Of a DNA stretch of 64,000 nt, positions 14,620 to 22,408 are shown in pieces (the first letter of the stretch is position 1; every line of letters starts with the position of its first letter). This stretch comes from Nocardia cyriacigeorgica (GTDB lineage Bacteria; Actinomycetota; Actinomycetes; Mycobacteriales; Mycobacteriaceae): positions 197,611 to 261,610 of the forward strand of contig NZ_JAAGVC010000006.1 in NCBI RefSeq assembly GCF_010858045.1. Direction: 5' to 3'. Position numbers and translations under genes: made by a program. The notes beneath the pieces are model-generated. The model was not told the origin of the DNA. It did not search any database and saw only the letters and a list, made by a program, of their open reading frames with translations.

Positions 14620-15033
14620 CTATACCGTTCCGGTGCGCCAGGTGGACACCGCCCAGATGACCACGATGTTCAAGGCGATGAGCAGCAGCGACCACCATGG
14701 GTAGTACGGGATCCACAGGAAGTTCGCGACGATGGACAAGCCCGCGAGGAACACCGCGACGACGCGGGCCCAGACGGCTCCGGTCATCAGCGCCAGTGCC
14801 GTGACGGCGATCAGCGCGCCCAGCACGATGTGGATCCAGCCCCAGGTGGTCAGGTCCCACCGGTAGGTGTATTCCGGTCCCTCGATGAACAATTCGTCGT
14901 CGGCGACCGCGGAGACGCCCTCCACGATGGACAGTACGCCGAGGACGAGCAGCAGCAGCGCGGCGGCGATCGTGGTGACCGCGGCGACGCCCTGGCGGAC
15001 CGGATTGCGCGCGGGTTCAGTCATGTGTGTCAT
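14620..15033 (-). CDS. DUF7144 family membrane protein, second copy
   Basis: A 137-residue four-helix membrane protein closely similar to the one at 9689-10099: it shares LTTWGWIHIVLG, SIVANFLWIPYYPWWS and IALNIVVIWAVSTW. AAAGGG precedes ATG 15033. First gene of a leftward operon with DUF6325, SHOCT and AI-2E genes. The palindrome at 15097-15113 lies 63 bases upstream of the ATG, the same spacing as for the other copy, supporting common control. Confidence 0.85.
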   Translation of the reverse strand: MTHMTEPARNPVRQGVAAVTTIAAALLLLVLGVLSIVEGVSAVADDELFIEGPEYTYRWDLTTWGWIHIVLGALIAVTALALMTGAVWARVVAVFLAGLSIVANFLWIPYYPWWSLLLIALNIVVIWAVSTWRTGTV

Positions 15034-15096
15034 GGCCAGCCCTTTCTCGGTGATCGGCCGTAGTACAGGTATGCCGTAGCGCGGGCGGGCGGCGCG

Positions 15097-15113
15097 TCAC
15101 CCGAAACGGATGA
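15097..15113 (-). promoter_or_regulatory. Island palindrome site 3
   Basis: In the direction of transcription TCATCC-GTTTC-GGGTGA. It lies 63 bases upstream of the DUF7144 start at 15033. The -10 region downstream is CATACC or the adjacent TACTAC and is less clear than at sites 2, 5 and 6. Confidence 0.65.
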
Positions 15114-15122
15114 ACCCGGGCA

Positions 15123-16088
15123 CTACCGGATGATGCGGCCGCCGACGGTGTGCACGATGACGACGTCGGGATGCCATGGCACCAGATCGCGCACCGTCCG
15201 CTCGAGCTCCTCGACCGGAGGCAGCTGTTCGCGCGCCAGCACGTGGATGGTGGCCGCGTCGTTGTGCAGGCTGACGTCGGTGACCTGGGCGCCGGGCACT
15301 CCCGCCAGCCAGGATCTGGCCGCGTCGGCGATCTGGTCGGCCCACAGCGACGACAAGGAGTTCACCACCATCGGCACCGCCACCAGGATCAGTCCCGCTG
15401 CCAGCACCGCGTACGCCCGGCCCCGGCGCACCGCCGCGGTGCCGGCTTCGCGGGCGTATCCGGTCGCGACGAGCACCAGGGTCGCGGTGATGATCATCGC
15501 GACCATGTTGGAGGCGAACAGCACGAACGCGCCGAGCGCGAGACCGGGTGCGTCGGAGCCGAGGCATACCCCGACCACGGCCAGCGGCGGCACCAGCGAG
15601 ATCGCGATCGCGACGCCGGGCAGCACGTCGCCGACGTCGCGGCGGATGATGGCGATGACGCCGACCAGTCCGGTGGCCAATGCCGCGGTCAGATCCATCA
15701 GCTTCGGCGAAGTGCGGCCCACCACTTGCGAATTGGACAGCACATTCGTGGGATTCGGCAGCACCTGCGAGAACAGGAACCCGACGAAGACCACCAGCAC
15801 GATGCCCGCCAGCACCAGCAGCAGGCTGCGCGCGATCAGCGGTCCGCGTCCGGCGGCGATGCCGAGTCCCACCCCGAGGATCGGCACCGACAGCGGCGCG
15901 ACGATCATCGCCCCGATGACGGTCGCGGTGGAATCGCCGACCACGCCGGAGGCGGCGATGATTCCCGAGAGCGTGAGCATGATCCAGAATGCCGATCGTT
16001 TCGTCGCCGATTCGCCCACGCCGAGATCGAGCCGATCGGTGAGCTCGTCGAGCGTGCGCCGCTGACCTGCGGGGACCAGCAGATGCAT
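15123..16088 (-). CDS. DUF389 membrane protein
   Basis: A 321-residue membrane protein. After a 30-residue cytoplasmic start (LTDRLDLGVGESATKRSAFWIMLTLSG) come about eight hydrophobic segments with the DUF389 signature VVGDSTATVIGAMIVAPLSVPILGVGLG, followed by DLTAALATGLVGVIAIIRRDVGDVLPGVAIAISLVPPLAVVG. The C-terminal ~85 residues form a soluble domain. The family is widespread and uncharacterised, sometimes proposed as a transporter. ATG 16088 was chosen over the longer frame because GGGAG is five bases upstream; this SD overlaps the stop of the 68-residue gene before it. Confidence 0.88.
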   Translation of the reverse strand: MHLLVPAGQRRTLDELTDRLDLGVGESATKRSAFWIMLTLSGIIAASGVVGDSTATVIGAMIVAPLSVPILGVGLGIAAGRGPLIARSLLLVLAGIVLVVFVGFLFSQVLPNPTNVLSNSQVVGRTSPKLMDLTAALATGLVGVIAIIRRDVGDVLPGVAIAISLVPPLAVVGVCLGSDAPGLALGAFVLFASNMVAMIITATLVLVATGYAREAGTAAVRRGRAYAVLAAGLILVAVPMVVNSLSSLWADQIADAARSWLAGVPGAQVTDVSLHNDAATIHVLAREQLPPVEELERTVRDLVPWHPDVVIVHTVGGRIIR

Positions 16089-16099
16089 GGCCGCTCCCT

Positions 16100-16306
16100 T
16101 CAATCGGGTAATTGCCGCATCTCGAGCAGGGTGAGCCCGAGGTTGTCGATGCGCGCGAGGATGGTGCGCATCGCGGTCGGTCCGGTCAGCGGCCCGTACA
16201 GCACGGTCGTGCCCTGTCGATGTCGCCCTGGGGTGAGTTCGGGGAAGGCGGCCAGCGCGCGTTCGGACAGCTCCCCGTCCAGGATGAACTCGTAGCGGAT
16301 CGGCAT
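16100..16306 (-). CDS. Small conserved-looking protein before DUF389
   Basis: A 68-residue protein (starts MPIRYEFILDGELSERALAAFPEL). It has a beta-alpha-beta character and ends ILARIDNLGLTLLEMRQLPD. I do not recognise a named family. It is credible because it begins just after a purine-rich stretch (GGGAGG about ten bases upstream) and is followed within 11 bases by the DUF389 gene, whose SD covers its stop. Small proteins of this type often precede DUF389 in actinobacteria, which suggests a partner or regulator of that membrane protein (inference from recall). Confidence 0.7.
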   Translation of the reverse strand: MPIRYEFILDGELSERALAAFPELTPGRHRQGTTVLYGPLTGPTAMRTILARIDNLGLTLLEMRQLPD

Positions 16307-16397
16307 CGGGGCGCGGCCTCCCTCCGTATGTGCTGTCCTCCCCTGGCGGATTCATCGACTACCGCCCCGAGTGTGGTCGGACCGGGCACAGGTGGCC

Positions 16398-16414
16398 TCA
16401 TCCCTTGCGGGTGA
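16398..16414 (-). promoter_or_regulatory. Island palindrome site 4
   Basis: In the direction of transcription TCACCC-GCAAG-GGATGA, 91 bases upstream of the 68-residue gene. A -10-like CACACT starts 23 bases after the site (16375-16370). It lies in the eight-gene-rich gap just beyond the stop of the LuxR gene. Confidence 0.6.
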
Positions 16415-16421
16415 ACTCCGA

Positions 16422-19055
16422 TCAGAGCAGTCCGCTGCGGCGGGCCTCGGCGAGCACGTCGGTGCGGGAATTGACGCCGAGCTTGGCGTAGATGCCGCGC
16501 AGATGCGTTTTCACGGTATTGATCGAGACCCCCAGATCGGCCGCGATCTGCTGGGTGGTGCGGCCCGACGGCAATTGTCCCAAAATGCGCTGTTGGGTCT
16601 CGGTGAGCGCGGGATGCCGGTGCGCACGGGCGGCGGCCGGATTGTGCCGGACGAAATCCACGAAATCCTCGTCGGGGCCGAAACTTCCGGCGAATTCATC
16701 CAATTGCTTCAGTACACCGGGAACGTCGAGAAACGGTCGCGCGATCTGGTCGGCTGCGGCGATGCGGACCGCGGATTTCAGTGCCTCGATCGACTTGGTC
16801 GCATTACCGAGCTCGGCGTGGGCGCAGGAGCACAGCAACCATGCGGCGACCGCCTGCACCGGATGCGGCTCGCTGGTCGCGAGCAGTGGCTCGACCAGCC
16901 CGATCACGGTTTTGGACCGATGCGCCGCGACGGCGACCGCCGCGGTGGCGACGACGGTTTCCGGGATCTCGCCGAGCACGGCCCTGGCCTGCTCGGTGAG
17001 CAGATGCGCGGTGCGCGGTTCCTGCACATGCAGCAGCACCCAGACCACATGCGGGATCAGCCCACCGCTGATCGCCGCCGACGGATGGGTACCGAGCATG
17101 TCGATGGTGGCGCTGCGGAGCAGATCGGCGGTCGGGCGGCGGTCGGCGGCGCTGTCGAAAGCGGCCAGTGTGCCGACGATCTGGGCCGGCAGCCCACCGG
17201 CAGGCGCGGTCTGCCCGTCGATGCCGGCGGATTCGGTCAGCAGGCCGATGGCGAGGCCGGACTCCGGCACCTCCCCTTGGAGGTAGGCGCCGAACACCTC
17301 GAGCGCGACCGCGTGCGCGGCGTCGGGGGTGTGGGTGAGCTGGTATTCGCGGGCGAGGGCGATCGCCCGGCCGGCGCGGCGGCGCATGGCGGTAATGGCT
17401 CCCGTGCGGCCGGAGGCCGTGGCCAGCCGGGTGACGGCGCGCAGATGCAGTCGCGGATGGCCGGAGGACTGCGCGAGGGCCAGCGCGGCCCGCATGCGCT
17501 CCTCGCCCACGGCGACGTTGTCGCCCATGATCTGGACGGTGGCCGCGGCGATGGCGAGATAGCACTGCACCTCCGGCGGCTGCACCGGGGTCGGTGGCGG
17601 TGGCACCAGCGCGGTGGCGGAGTCCGCGGTGGCCACCCCGATCTCCGCGTCCACCGCGTCGATGAGTGCGTCCACCACCTCGGGCTCGGCCAGCGAGGCA
17701 CTGGGTCCTGGTCGGCCGCCCAATGCCTCTCGGAAGGCCACCGCCGCGGCGAGATCGCCACTGAGCAGGGCATCGATGGCGCGCAACAGCAGGAGGAACG
17801 GGTCGTCGAGCACCGCCGAACCCGCGCGCCGCAGCGCATCGAACACTGCGGGCCCGCCGCCGGCGATGACCTCCGACACCCCGTGCGCGGACAGGAATTC
17901 CAGCAGATGGCGTGGTTCGGACACCTCGGTCAGCTGCGCCCATGCCTGTGTGGATTCGCCCGCGGCCAGCAGCGACTGCGCGGTGCGCACTCGCAGGTCG
18001 TCGTGGTATCCCGCGCCGAGCCGGTTCACCTCGGCCAGGAAATAGCCGCGCAGGAACGGGTGATAGGCGTACCAGACCCTGCCCTCGCGCACCTTCGCGG
18101 TGAGCGGATAACTGATCCGCTCGAGTTCGTGCAGCCAGTACGCGGCCCCGCCGCCGACCAGTTCGTCGGCCATCCGTTCGGTGAACTCCACCGGCATGCT
18201 GGTCTGGGTGAGGAACTGGCGCAGGGCGGGCGCCAACGCGTCGATCAGTTCACCCGCCAGGAGGTCGGAGATGGAATTGGGCATCCGGGCGAGCACGGCG
18301 AGCGCGGTGCGGTAATCGCCCGGATGGGCGGCCAGGTAGATCGCCGCGATCCGGATCAGCGCCGCCCAGCCGTGGGTGAGCTCCATCAGCGTGGCCAGTT
18401 CGGCGTCGGCCAGCTCGCACCCGTGCTCCAGGCACAGCCGCGCGGCATCATCGGCGGAGAGCGCGAGTTCCTCAGCGCCCCAGCGGGCCAGCCGCGACTC
18501 GAGCTCGAGCAGATGCCACCGGATCGGCGGGTCGAAACGCGCGCAGAGCACCACCGCGACCCGCGACGGAAGATGCCGTAGGAAGTACTCCAGACCGGCA
18601 AGGGTCATCGGGTCGGTGATCAGATGGGCGTCGTCGATGACGACCACGGCCCGCCGGCCGGATCGCTCGAGATCGGCCACGAGTTCGGTGGCCCGGGCGA
18701 CCGGTGTCCGCAGCGCCGCCGCCACCGGCGGCGCCAAGCCGAGCCGGGCGCGCAGGTCGGCCCACAGTCCGTCCAGTGTGTAGCGCTGCTCGGTGATCGT
18801 CACCCAGGCCATCGTTGGTGTGCCGGGCAGGCTCCGCGCCGTCCGTGCGGTCCAGTCGGCGAGCAGGACGGTCTTACCGCTGCCGACCGGAGAGCAAATC
18901 AACAGCACACGGCCGGTCCCGGTGCTGGCGAATTCATCCAGCTGATAAAGCAGCGCTGGCCGTGGAATAGGCGTGAACGGCAAGGAAGGAATGTCCGAGG
19001 TGGCCGCTACGGGCTCGGCATGATGGTGCGTATCGAGGTCGTTCGAACCAGCCAT
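16422..19055 (-). CDS. LAL/MalT-type LuxR family transcriptional regulator
   Basis: An 877-residue regulator. Near the N-terminus is a STAND-type ATPase with Walker A SPVGSGKT (55-62) and a Walker B region AVVVIDDAH (about 134-142). A long helical middle (about 350-800) resembles TPR-like repeats. The C-terminus carries a LuxR helix-turn-helix (LTETQQRILGQLPSGRTTQQIAADLGVSINTVKTHL in pieces, about 812-870). Such LAL proteins are usually activators switched by ATP and a ligand or partner protein. It lies in the middle of an island with seven copies of a palindrome placed like a LuxR activator site, making it the best candidate to bind them. No copy is seen upstream of its own start. Confidence 0.92.
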   Translation of the reverse strand: MAGSNDLDTHHHAEPVAATSDIPSLPFTPIPRPALLYQLDEFASTGTGRVLLICSPVGSGKTVLLADWTARTARSLPGTPTMAWVTITEQRYTLDGLWADLRARLGLAPPVAAALRTPVARATELVADLERSGRRAVVVIDDAHLITDPMTLAGLEYFLRHLPSRVAVVLCARFDPPIRWHLLELESRLARWGAEELALSADDAARLCLEHGCELADAELATLMELTHGWAALIRIAAIYLAAHPGDYRTALAVLARMPNSISDLLAGELIDALAPALRQFLTQTSMPVEFTERMADELVGGGAAYWLHELERISYPLTAKVREGRVWYAYHPFLRGYFLAEVNRLGAGYHDDLRVRTAQSLLAAGESTQAWAQLTEVSEPRHLLEFLSAHGVSEVIAGGGPAVFDALRRAGSAVLDDPFLLLLRAIDALLSGDLAAAVAFREALGGRPGPSASLAEPEVVDALIDAVDAEIGVATADSATALVPPPPTPVQPPEVQCYLAIAAATVQIMGDNVAVGEERMRAALALAQSSGHPRLHLRAVTRLATASGRTGAITAMRRRAGRAIALAREYQLTHTPDAAHAVALEVFGAYLQGEVPESGLAIGLLTESAGIDGQTAPAGGLPAQIVGTLAAFDSAADRRPTADLLRSATIDMLGTHPSAAISGGLIPHVVWVLLHVQEPRTAHLLTEQARAVLGEIPETVVATAAVAVAAHRSKTVIGLVEPLLATSEPHPVQAVAAWLLCSCAHAELGNATKSIEALKSAVRIAAADQIARPFLDVPGVLKQLDEFAGSFGPDEDFVDFVRHNPAAARAHRHPALTETQQRILGQLPSGRTTQQIAADLGVSINTVKTHLRGIYAKLGVNSRTDVLAEARRSGLL

Positions 19056-19204
19056 CAGGCCTCCGATGCGACAAGGTGCAACCCACTAGCTTCGGACCAC
19101 TGCTCGCGCTGGAGTTTACCGGAACGTTGCCCTTTCAAATTTGCCGTGCCGATTTCGATTCCGCATCATCCCATGACCGTATGAACATTTCCGGCGCACA
19201 GCAG

Positions 19205-19239
19205 CGGGCCCACCGTCGGCGGCAGCGGCGGCGGGCCCG
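19205..19239 (-). terminator. Possible hairpin after the alkyl sulfatase gene
   Basis: CGGGCCC at 19205-19211 pairs with GGGCCCG at 19233-19239, and after one mismatch three further pairs extend the stem. It lies just beyond the sulfatase stop at 19252. There is no T-tract, so termination is only a suggestion. Confidence 0.35.
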
Positions 19240-19251
19240 GTGCGGAGGCTG

Positions 19252-21072
19252 TTATGGCGTGACGATCGGGAACCGCGGATCCGGCGTGTCGAGCAGCCCG
19301 ACCAGAGTGGACAGCACCGCATGGTCGCCGTCGAACGCGACGCCCTCGCTCTTGCCGAGCACCAGGTTCACCAGCTGCGGTTTGGTCATGGTCAGCGTCA
19401 GGTCCGCCGAACCCCGCAAGGGCGCATCGTCGGTTCCGGTGCGGTGGGTGAGCGCACCGTTGGAGAGGGTCAGCCGGACGACGCGATTCTCATCGGTCAG
19501 CTTCCAGTCCATGGTGAACCCGCTCTCGGCGGCCCGCGGGCCGTCGACGCGCACCGCCAGCGAGTCGATGAGCATGTCCACCGTGAGCGCGGACATCATC
19601 TCCGGGTCGGACGTCTGAACCGGCGTGGCTGTCACCCCCTGCCGCAATTCCTGTGCACCGACCAGGAAGAAATTGCGCCACGTTCCGTTCTCCGCACCGT
19701 ATCCCAGCTTCTCGTACACCGCGGCCAGTGCCTGCTTCGCCGAATCGTTGCCGGGCTCGGCGAACACCGCGTGATCGAGCAGGGTGGCGGCGAAACGCAG
19801 ATCCCCGGCCTCGGCATAGTCCCTGGCCTTGGCGAGCACGGCATCCACACCGCCGTAATCGGCGACATATCGCTTGGCGAGTTCTTCCGGCGGATGTTGC
19901 CACAGGTGCGCGGGATTGCCATCGAACCAACCCATATAGCGCTGGTAGATCGCCTTCACATTGTGGTTCAGCGAACCGTAGTAGCCACGGTTCGCCCAGG
20001 CCCGGTCGAGCACGGGGGGCAATGAGAGCGTTTCGGCGATCTCGGTGCCGGTCAGGCCGCGATTGGTCAACCGAAGGGTCTGATCGTGCATGTAGGCGTA
20101 CATATCCCGCTGCACGGCCAGCAGCTCGATCCAGCTCTCGCTACCCCAGGTGGGCCAATGATGCGAGGCGAAGGCGACATCGGCCTTGTCGCCGAACAAC
20201 GCTATGGCCTCGTCCAGATAGCGCGCCCAGACGCGACTGTCCCGCACCAGCGCCCCACGCAGCGTCAGGATGTTGTGCATATTGTGGGTGGAGTTCTCGG
20301 CCATGCACAGCGCGCGCCGATCCGGGAACAGGAAGTTCATCTCGGCCGGTGCTTCCGTGCCGGGGGTGAGCTGGAAGACCATCCGCACCCCGTCGATCTC
20401 CTCGACCTGGCCGGTACGGGTGATATCGACCGTCGGCGCGATCAGCGTGACGGTGCCGAGCGAGGTCGTCATGCCGAGGCCGCAGCCGATCTGGCCATCC
20501 GGCGCTTTGTCCAGGCCGGCGCCGTACATGTAGATCGCACGCCGGGTCATGGCGTTGCCCGCGTAGACGTTCTCGCTGACCGCGTGTTCCAGAAAACCAC
20601 TGGGCGCCAACACCGGCACCGGCGCGTGCCCCTCCGGCACCACCCCGCGCGCACCACCGAAATGGTCGACGTGCGAGTGGGTGTAGATCAAGCCCGTCAC
20701 CGGACGATCGCCCCGGCATTTGCGGTACAGCGCCAAGGCGGCCGCGGCGGTCTCCGTCGAGATCAGCGGGTCGATGACGATGACGCCCGTACGGCCCTCG
20801 ATCAACGTCATGTTGGACAGGTCGACGTTGCGGACCTGGTAGATGCCCTCGGTGACCTCGAACAGCCCCTGCTTGTTACATAGTTGGCCCTGCCGCCACA
20901 GACTCGGGTTCGCCGTCGGCGGGCATTCGCCGGACAGGAACTTGTAGGCGCCGTTGTCCCAGATCATCCGGCCGTCGGTGGCGCGCAGCTCGGTCGATTC
21001 CAGCGCCTCGATGAAACCGCGGTCGGCATTATCGAAGTCGGTGGTGTCGTCGAAGTCCAGATGTGTGGTCAT
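19252..21072 (-). CDS. Alkyl sulfatase (SdsA1/BDS1-type metallo-beta-lactamase fold)
   Basis: A 606-residue enzyme that should hydrolyse sulfate esters of alcohols, releasing sulfate. The metal motif THSHVDH at residues 131-137 is the binuclear zinc site, and later AENSTHNMHNILTLRGA and ASHHWPTWG are family-specific motifs. Order: lead segment, metallo-beta-lactamase domain (about 80-330), helical dimerisation domain (about 350-470), and a C-terminal SCP2-like domain (about 480-600), as in SdsA1. No obvious signal peptide. The gene stands between a LuxR regulator and SulP transporters, suggesting a link of sulfate-ester use with anion transport, though SulP substrates are unproven. Confidence 0.92.
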   Translation of the reverse strand: MTTHLDFDDTTDFDNADRGFIEALESTELRATDGRMIWDNGAYKFLSGECPPTANPSLWRQGQLCNKQGLFEVTEGIYQVRNVDLSNMTLIEGRTGVIVIDPLISTETAAAALALYRKCRGDRPVTGLIYTHSHVDHFGGARGVVPEGHAPVPVLAPSGFLEHAVSENVYAGNAMTRRAIYMYGAGLDKAPDGQIGCGLGMTTSLGTVTLIAPTVDITRTGQVEEIDGVRMVFQLTPGTEAPAEMNFLFPDRRALCMAENSTHNMHNILTLRGALVRDSRVWARYLDEAIALFGDKADVAFASHHWPTWGSESWIELLAVQRDMYAYMHDQTLRLTNRGLTGTEIAETLSLPPVLDRAWANRGYYGSLNHNVKAIYQRYMGWFDGNPAHLWQHPPEELAKRYVADYGGVDAVLAKARDYAEAGDLRFAATLLDHAVFAEPGNDSAKQALAAVYEKLGYGAENGTWRNFFLVGAQELRQGVTATPVQTSDPEMMSALTVDMLIDSLAVRVDGPRAAESGFTMDWKLTDENRVVRLTLSNGALTHRTGTDDAPLRGSADLTLTMTKPQLVNLVLGKSEGVAFDGDHAVLSTLVGLLDTPDPRFPIVTP

Positions 21073-21158
21073 GCGTAGTCACCTCGAATGTGTGAATGGA
21101 TGCCCGTTCCGCAATTCGCCTGTGCCCGAAGCGTTATCCGTACGGATCTCCGGCATTC

Positions 21159-21533
21159 TCAGGCGAGCGCCTTGGCTTTCAGCTGATCGAACTCGGCCTG
21201 CGAAATCGTGCCGTCCTCCAGCAGTTTGCGCGCATCGGCGATCTGCGCCGCCGGACTGGTGCCCGCGGTTTCCCTGATGTATCGCTGCTGCGCCGCCTGA
21301 GCTTCATCGATCGCCGCCGCCTGCCGCTCCGACATCCCCTTACCCCGCACGATGAGATACACCAGCGAGGTGAGCAGCGGGAAGATGAACAGCAACACGA
21401 TCCACGCCGCCTTCGCCCATCCCGAGGTCTGCCGGTCCCGGAACAGGTCGCCGATGATGAAGAACAGCATCAGCAGGTACGCGATGAACGCGAAACTCAC
21501 CACGATCAACCAGAGCACTTCCCACACCGACAT
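21159..21533 (-). CDS. PLD-nuclease N-terminal and SHOCT membrane protein
   Basis: A 124-residue protein with two membrane helices (about 5-30 and 40-62) and the cardiolipin-synthase N-terminal-like motif GWAKAAWIVLLFIFPLLTSLVYLIVRG, followed by a charged linker and a C-terminal SHOCT domain (AQIADARKLLEDGTISQAEFDQLKAKAL in pieces). These proteins are frequent in actinobacterial stress islands. ATG 21533 gives the natural start MSVWEVLW; a GTG at 21566 in frame would add 11 residues, and neither has a strong SD. The island palindrome at 21620-21636 lies upstream with a clear -10. Confidence 0.82.
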   Translation of the reverse strand: MSVWEVLWLIVVSFAFIAYLLMLFFIIGDLFRDRQTSGWAKAAWIVLLFIFPLLTSLVYLIVRGKGMSERQAAAIDEAQAAQQRYIRETAGTSPAAQIADARKLLEDGTISQAEFDQLKAKALA

Positions 21534-21619
21534 CCTCGAACCCCGATCCTGTCGAGCTCCGGCCACGCCGGCCGGCAGCGAATGCTTCGGACGCTAGTGA
21601 CAGCGAGCGGTCGCGCGGT

Positions 21620-21636
21620 TCACCCGTCCCGGGTGA
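21620..21636 (-). promoter_or_regulatory. Island palindrome site 5
   Basis: In the direction of transcription TCACCC-GGGAC-GGGTGA, perfect halves. A -10 hexamer TAGCGT begins 24 bases after it (21596-21591), identical in sequence and spacing to site 6. Predicted transcript start is near 21584. Confidence 0.72.
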
Positions 21637-21655
21637 AATGCGTCCGGTGCCGCGG

Positions 21656-22321
21656 TCACCGCAGGTCGACGATTCCGCGGACGGTGAACAGCGCACCGAA
21701 ACCGAAGAGCACGGCCAGCGACAGCACCCTGGTGTTGCGGATCATCCAGATCTGCAGGGCGTCGAGCCACTGCTGGGCGCGCTCACCCAGCACCACGAAC
21801 ACACCGATCGGCACGAGGAAATCCAGCGACGCGGCGAACAGCAGCAGGAGCGTGGCCAGCAGTGCCGCGCCCGGGCTCGCGTCCGAGCTGGAGATCGCGG
21901 CCATACCCGACATCATCAGGAACAGATTGGGGTTGATCACCGCCAGCGCGATGCCGATCACGAAGGCCCGGCGCGGGCCGCTGGACTGCAGTTCCCGCAA
22001 CATCTTCGGCGGCTCGTCACCGGCGCGCCGGGAGACCGGTTTACGCAACCAGATCCACGCGCCGGTGAGCAGGAACAGCACACCGACCACCAGTCCCGTC
22101 CCGTGCGAGACGCCCTTCGAGGTGGCACCCGGATCGGAAGCACCGCCCAGCAGCGCCGACAGCGCGATCAGCGCGTACACCGTGCAGAACGCGCCGCCGA
22201 AGGCCAGCGCATTGCGGACCGGTTGTCGCGAATGCAGCAGCAGGATGCATCCGGCGATCGCGCCCGGCGTGACGACCAGCCCGGTCATCTCCGGCAGCAG
22301 CACCAGCAGCAGCTCGCCCAT
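21656..22321 (-). CDS. GAP family membrane protein, second copy
   Basis: A 221-residue LysE-like membrane protein of the GAP family with about six helices. It has the segment VTPGAIAGCILLLHSRQP in place of the SPIPI motif, and the family motif IGIALAVINPNLFLMMSGMAAI. ATG 22321 was chosen because GGAGGA lies seven bases upstream; a longer frame to 22345 is not supported. The palindrome and TAGCGT promoter at 22403-22358 stand in front. Distantly similar to the protein at 10169-10828. Confidence 0.85.
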   Translation of the reverse strand: MGELLLVLLPEMTGLVVTPGAIAGCILLLHSRQPVRNALAFGGAFCTVYALIALSALLGGASDPGATSKGVSHGTGLVVGVLFLLTGAWIWLRKPVSRRAGDEPPKMLRELQSSGPRRAFVIGIALAVINPNLFLMMSGMAAISSSDASPGAALLATLLLLFAASLDFLVPIGVFVVLGERAQQWLDALQIWMIRNTRVLSLAVLFGFGALFTVRGIVDLR

Positions 22322-22386
22322 TGTCGGCTCCTCCGTCCGGGACAACCGCGGGAGCTCACGCTATCGGGAAGGCGCGGGCAGTGACG

Positions 22387-22403
22387 TCATTCGTTGCGGG
22401 TGA
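22387..22403 (-). promoter_or_regulatory. Island palindrome site 6
   Basis: In the direction of transcription TCACCC-GCAAC-GAATGA. A -10 hexamer TAGCGT starts 24 bases after it (22363-22358). The GAP gene ATG is 65 bases beyond the site. Confidence 0.68.
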
Positions 22404-22408
22404 AAGCG

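Noticed and set aside
21079..21095. TCACCT-N5-GTGTGA resembling the island palindrome upstream of the alkyl sulfatase
   Set aside because: It has two mismatches, and one half is the gene's own SD (AGGTGA on the minus strand) only seven bases from the ATG, too close to be an activator site.
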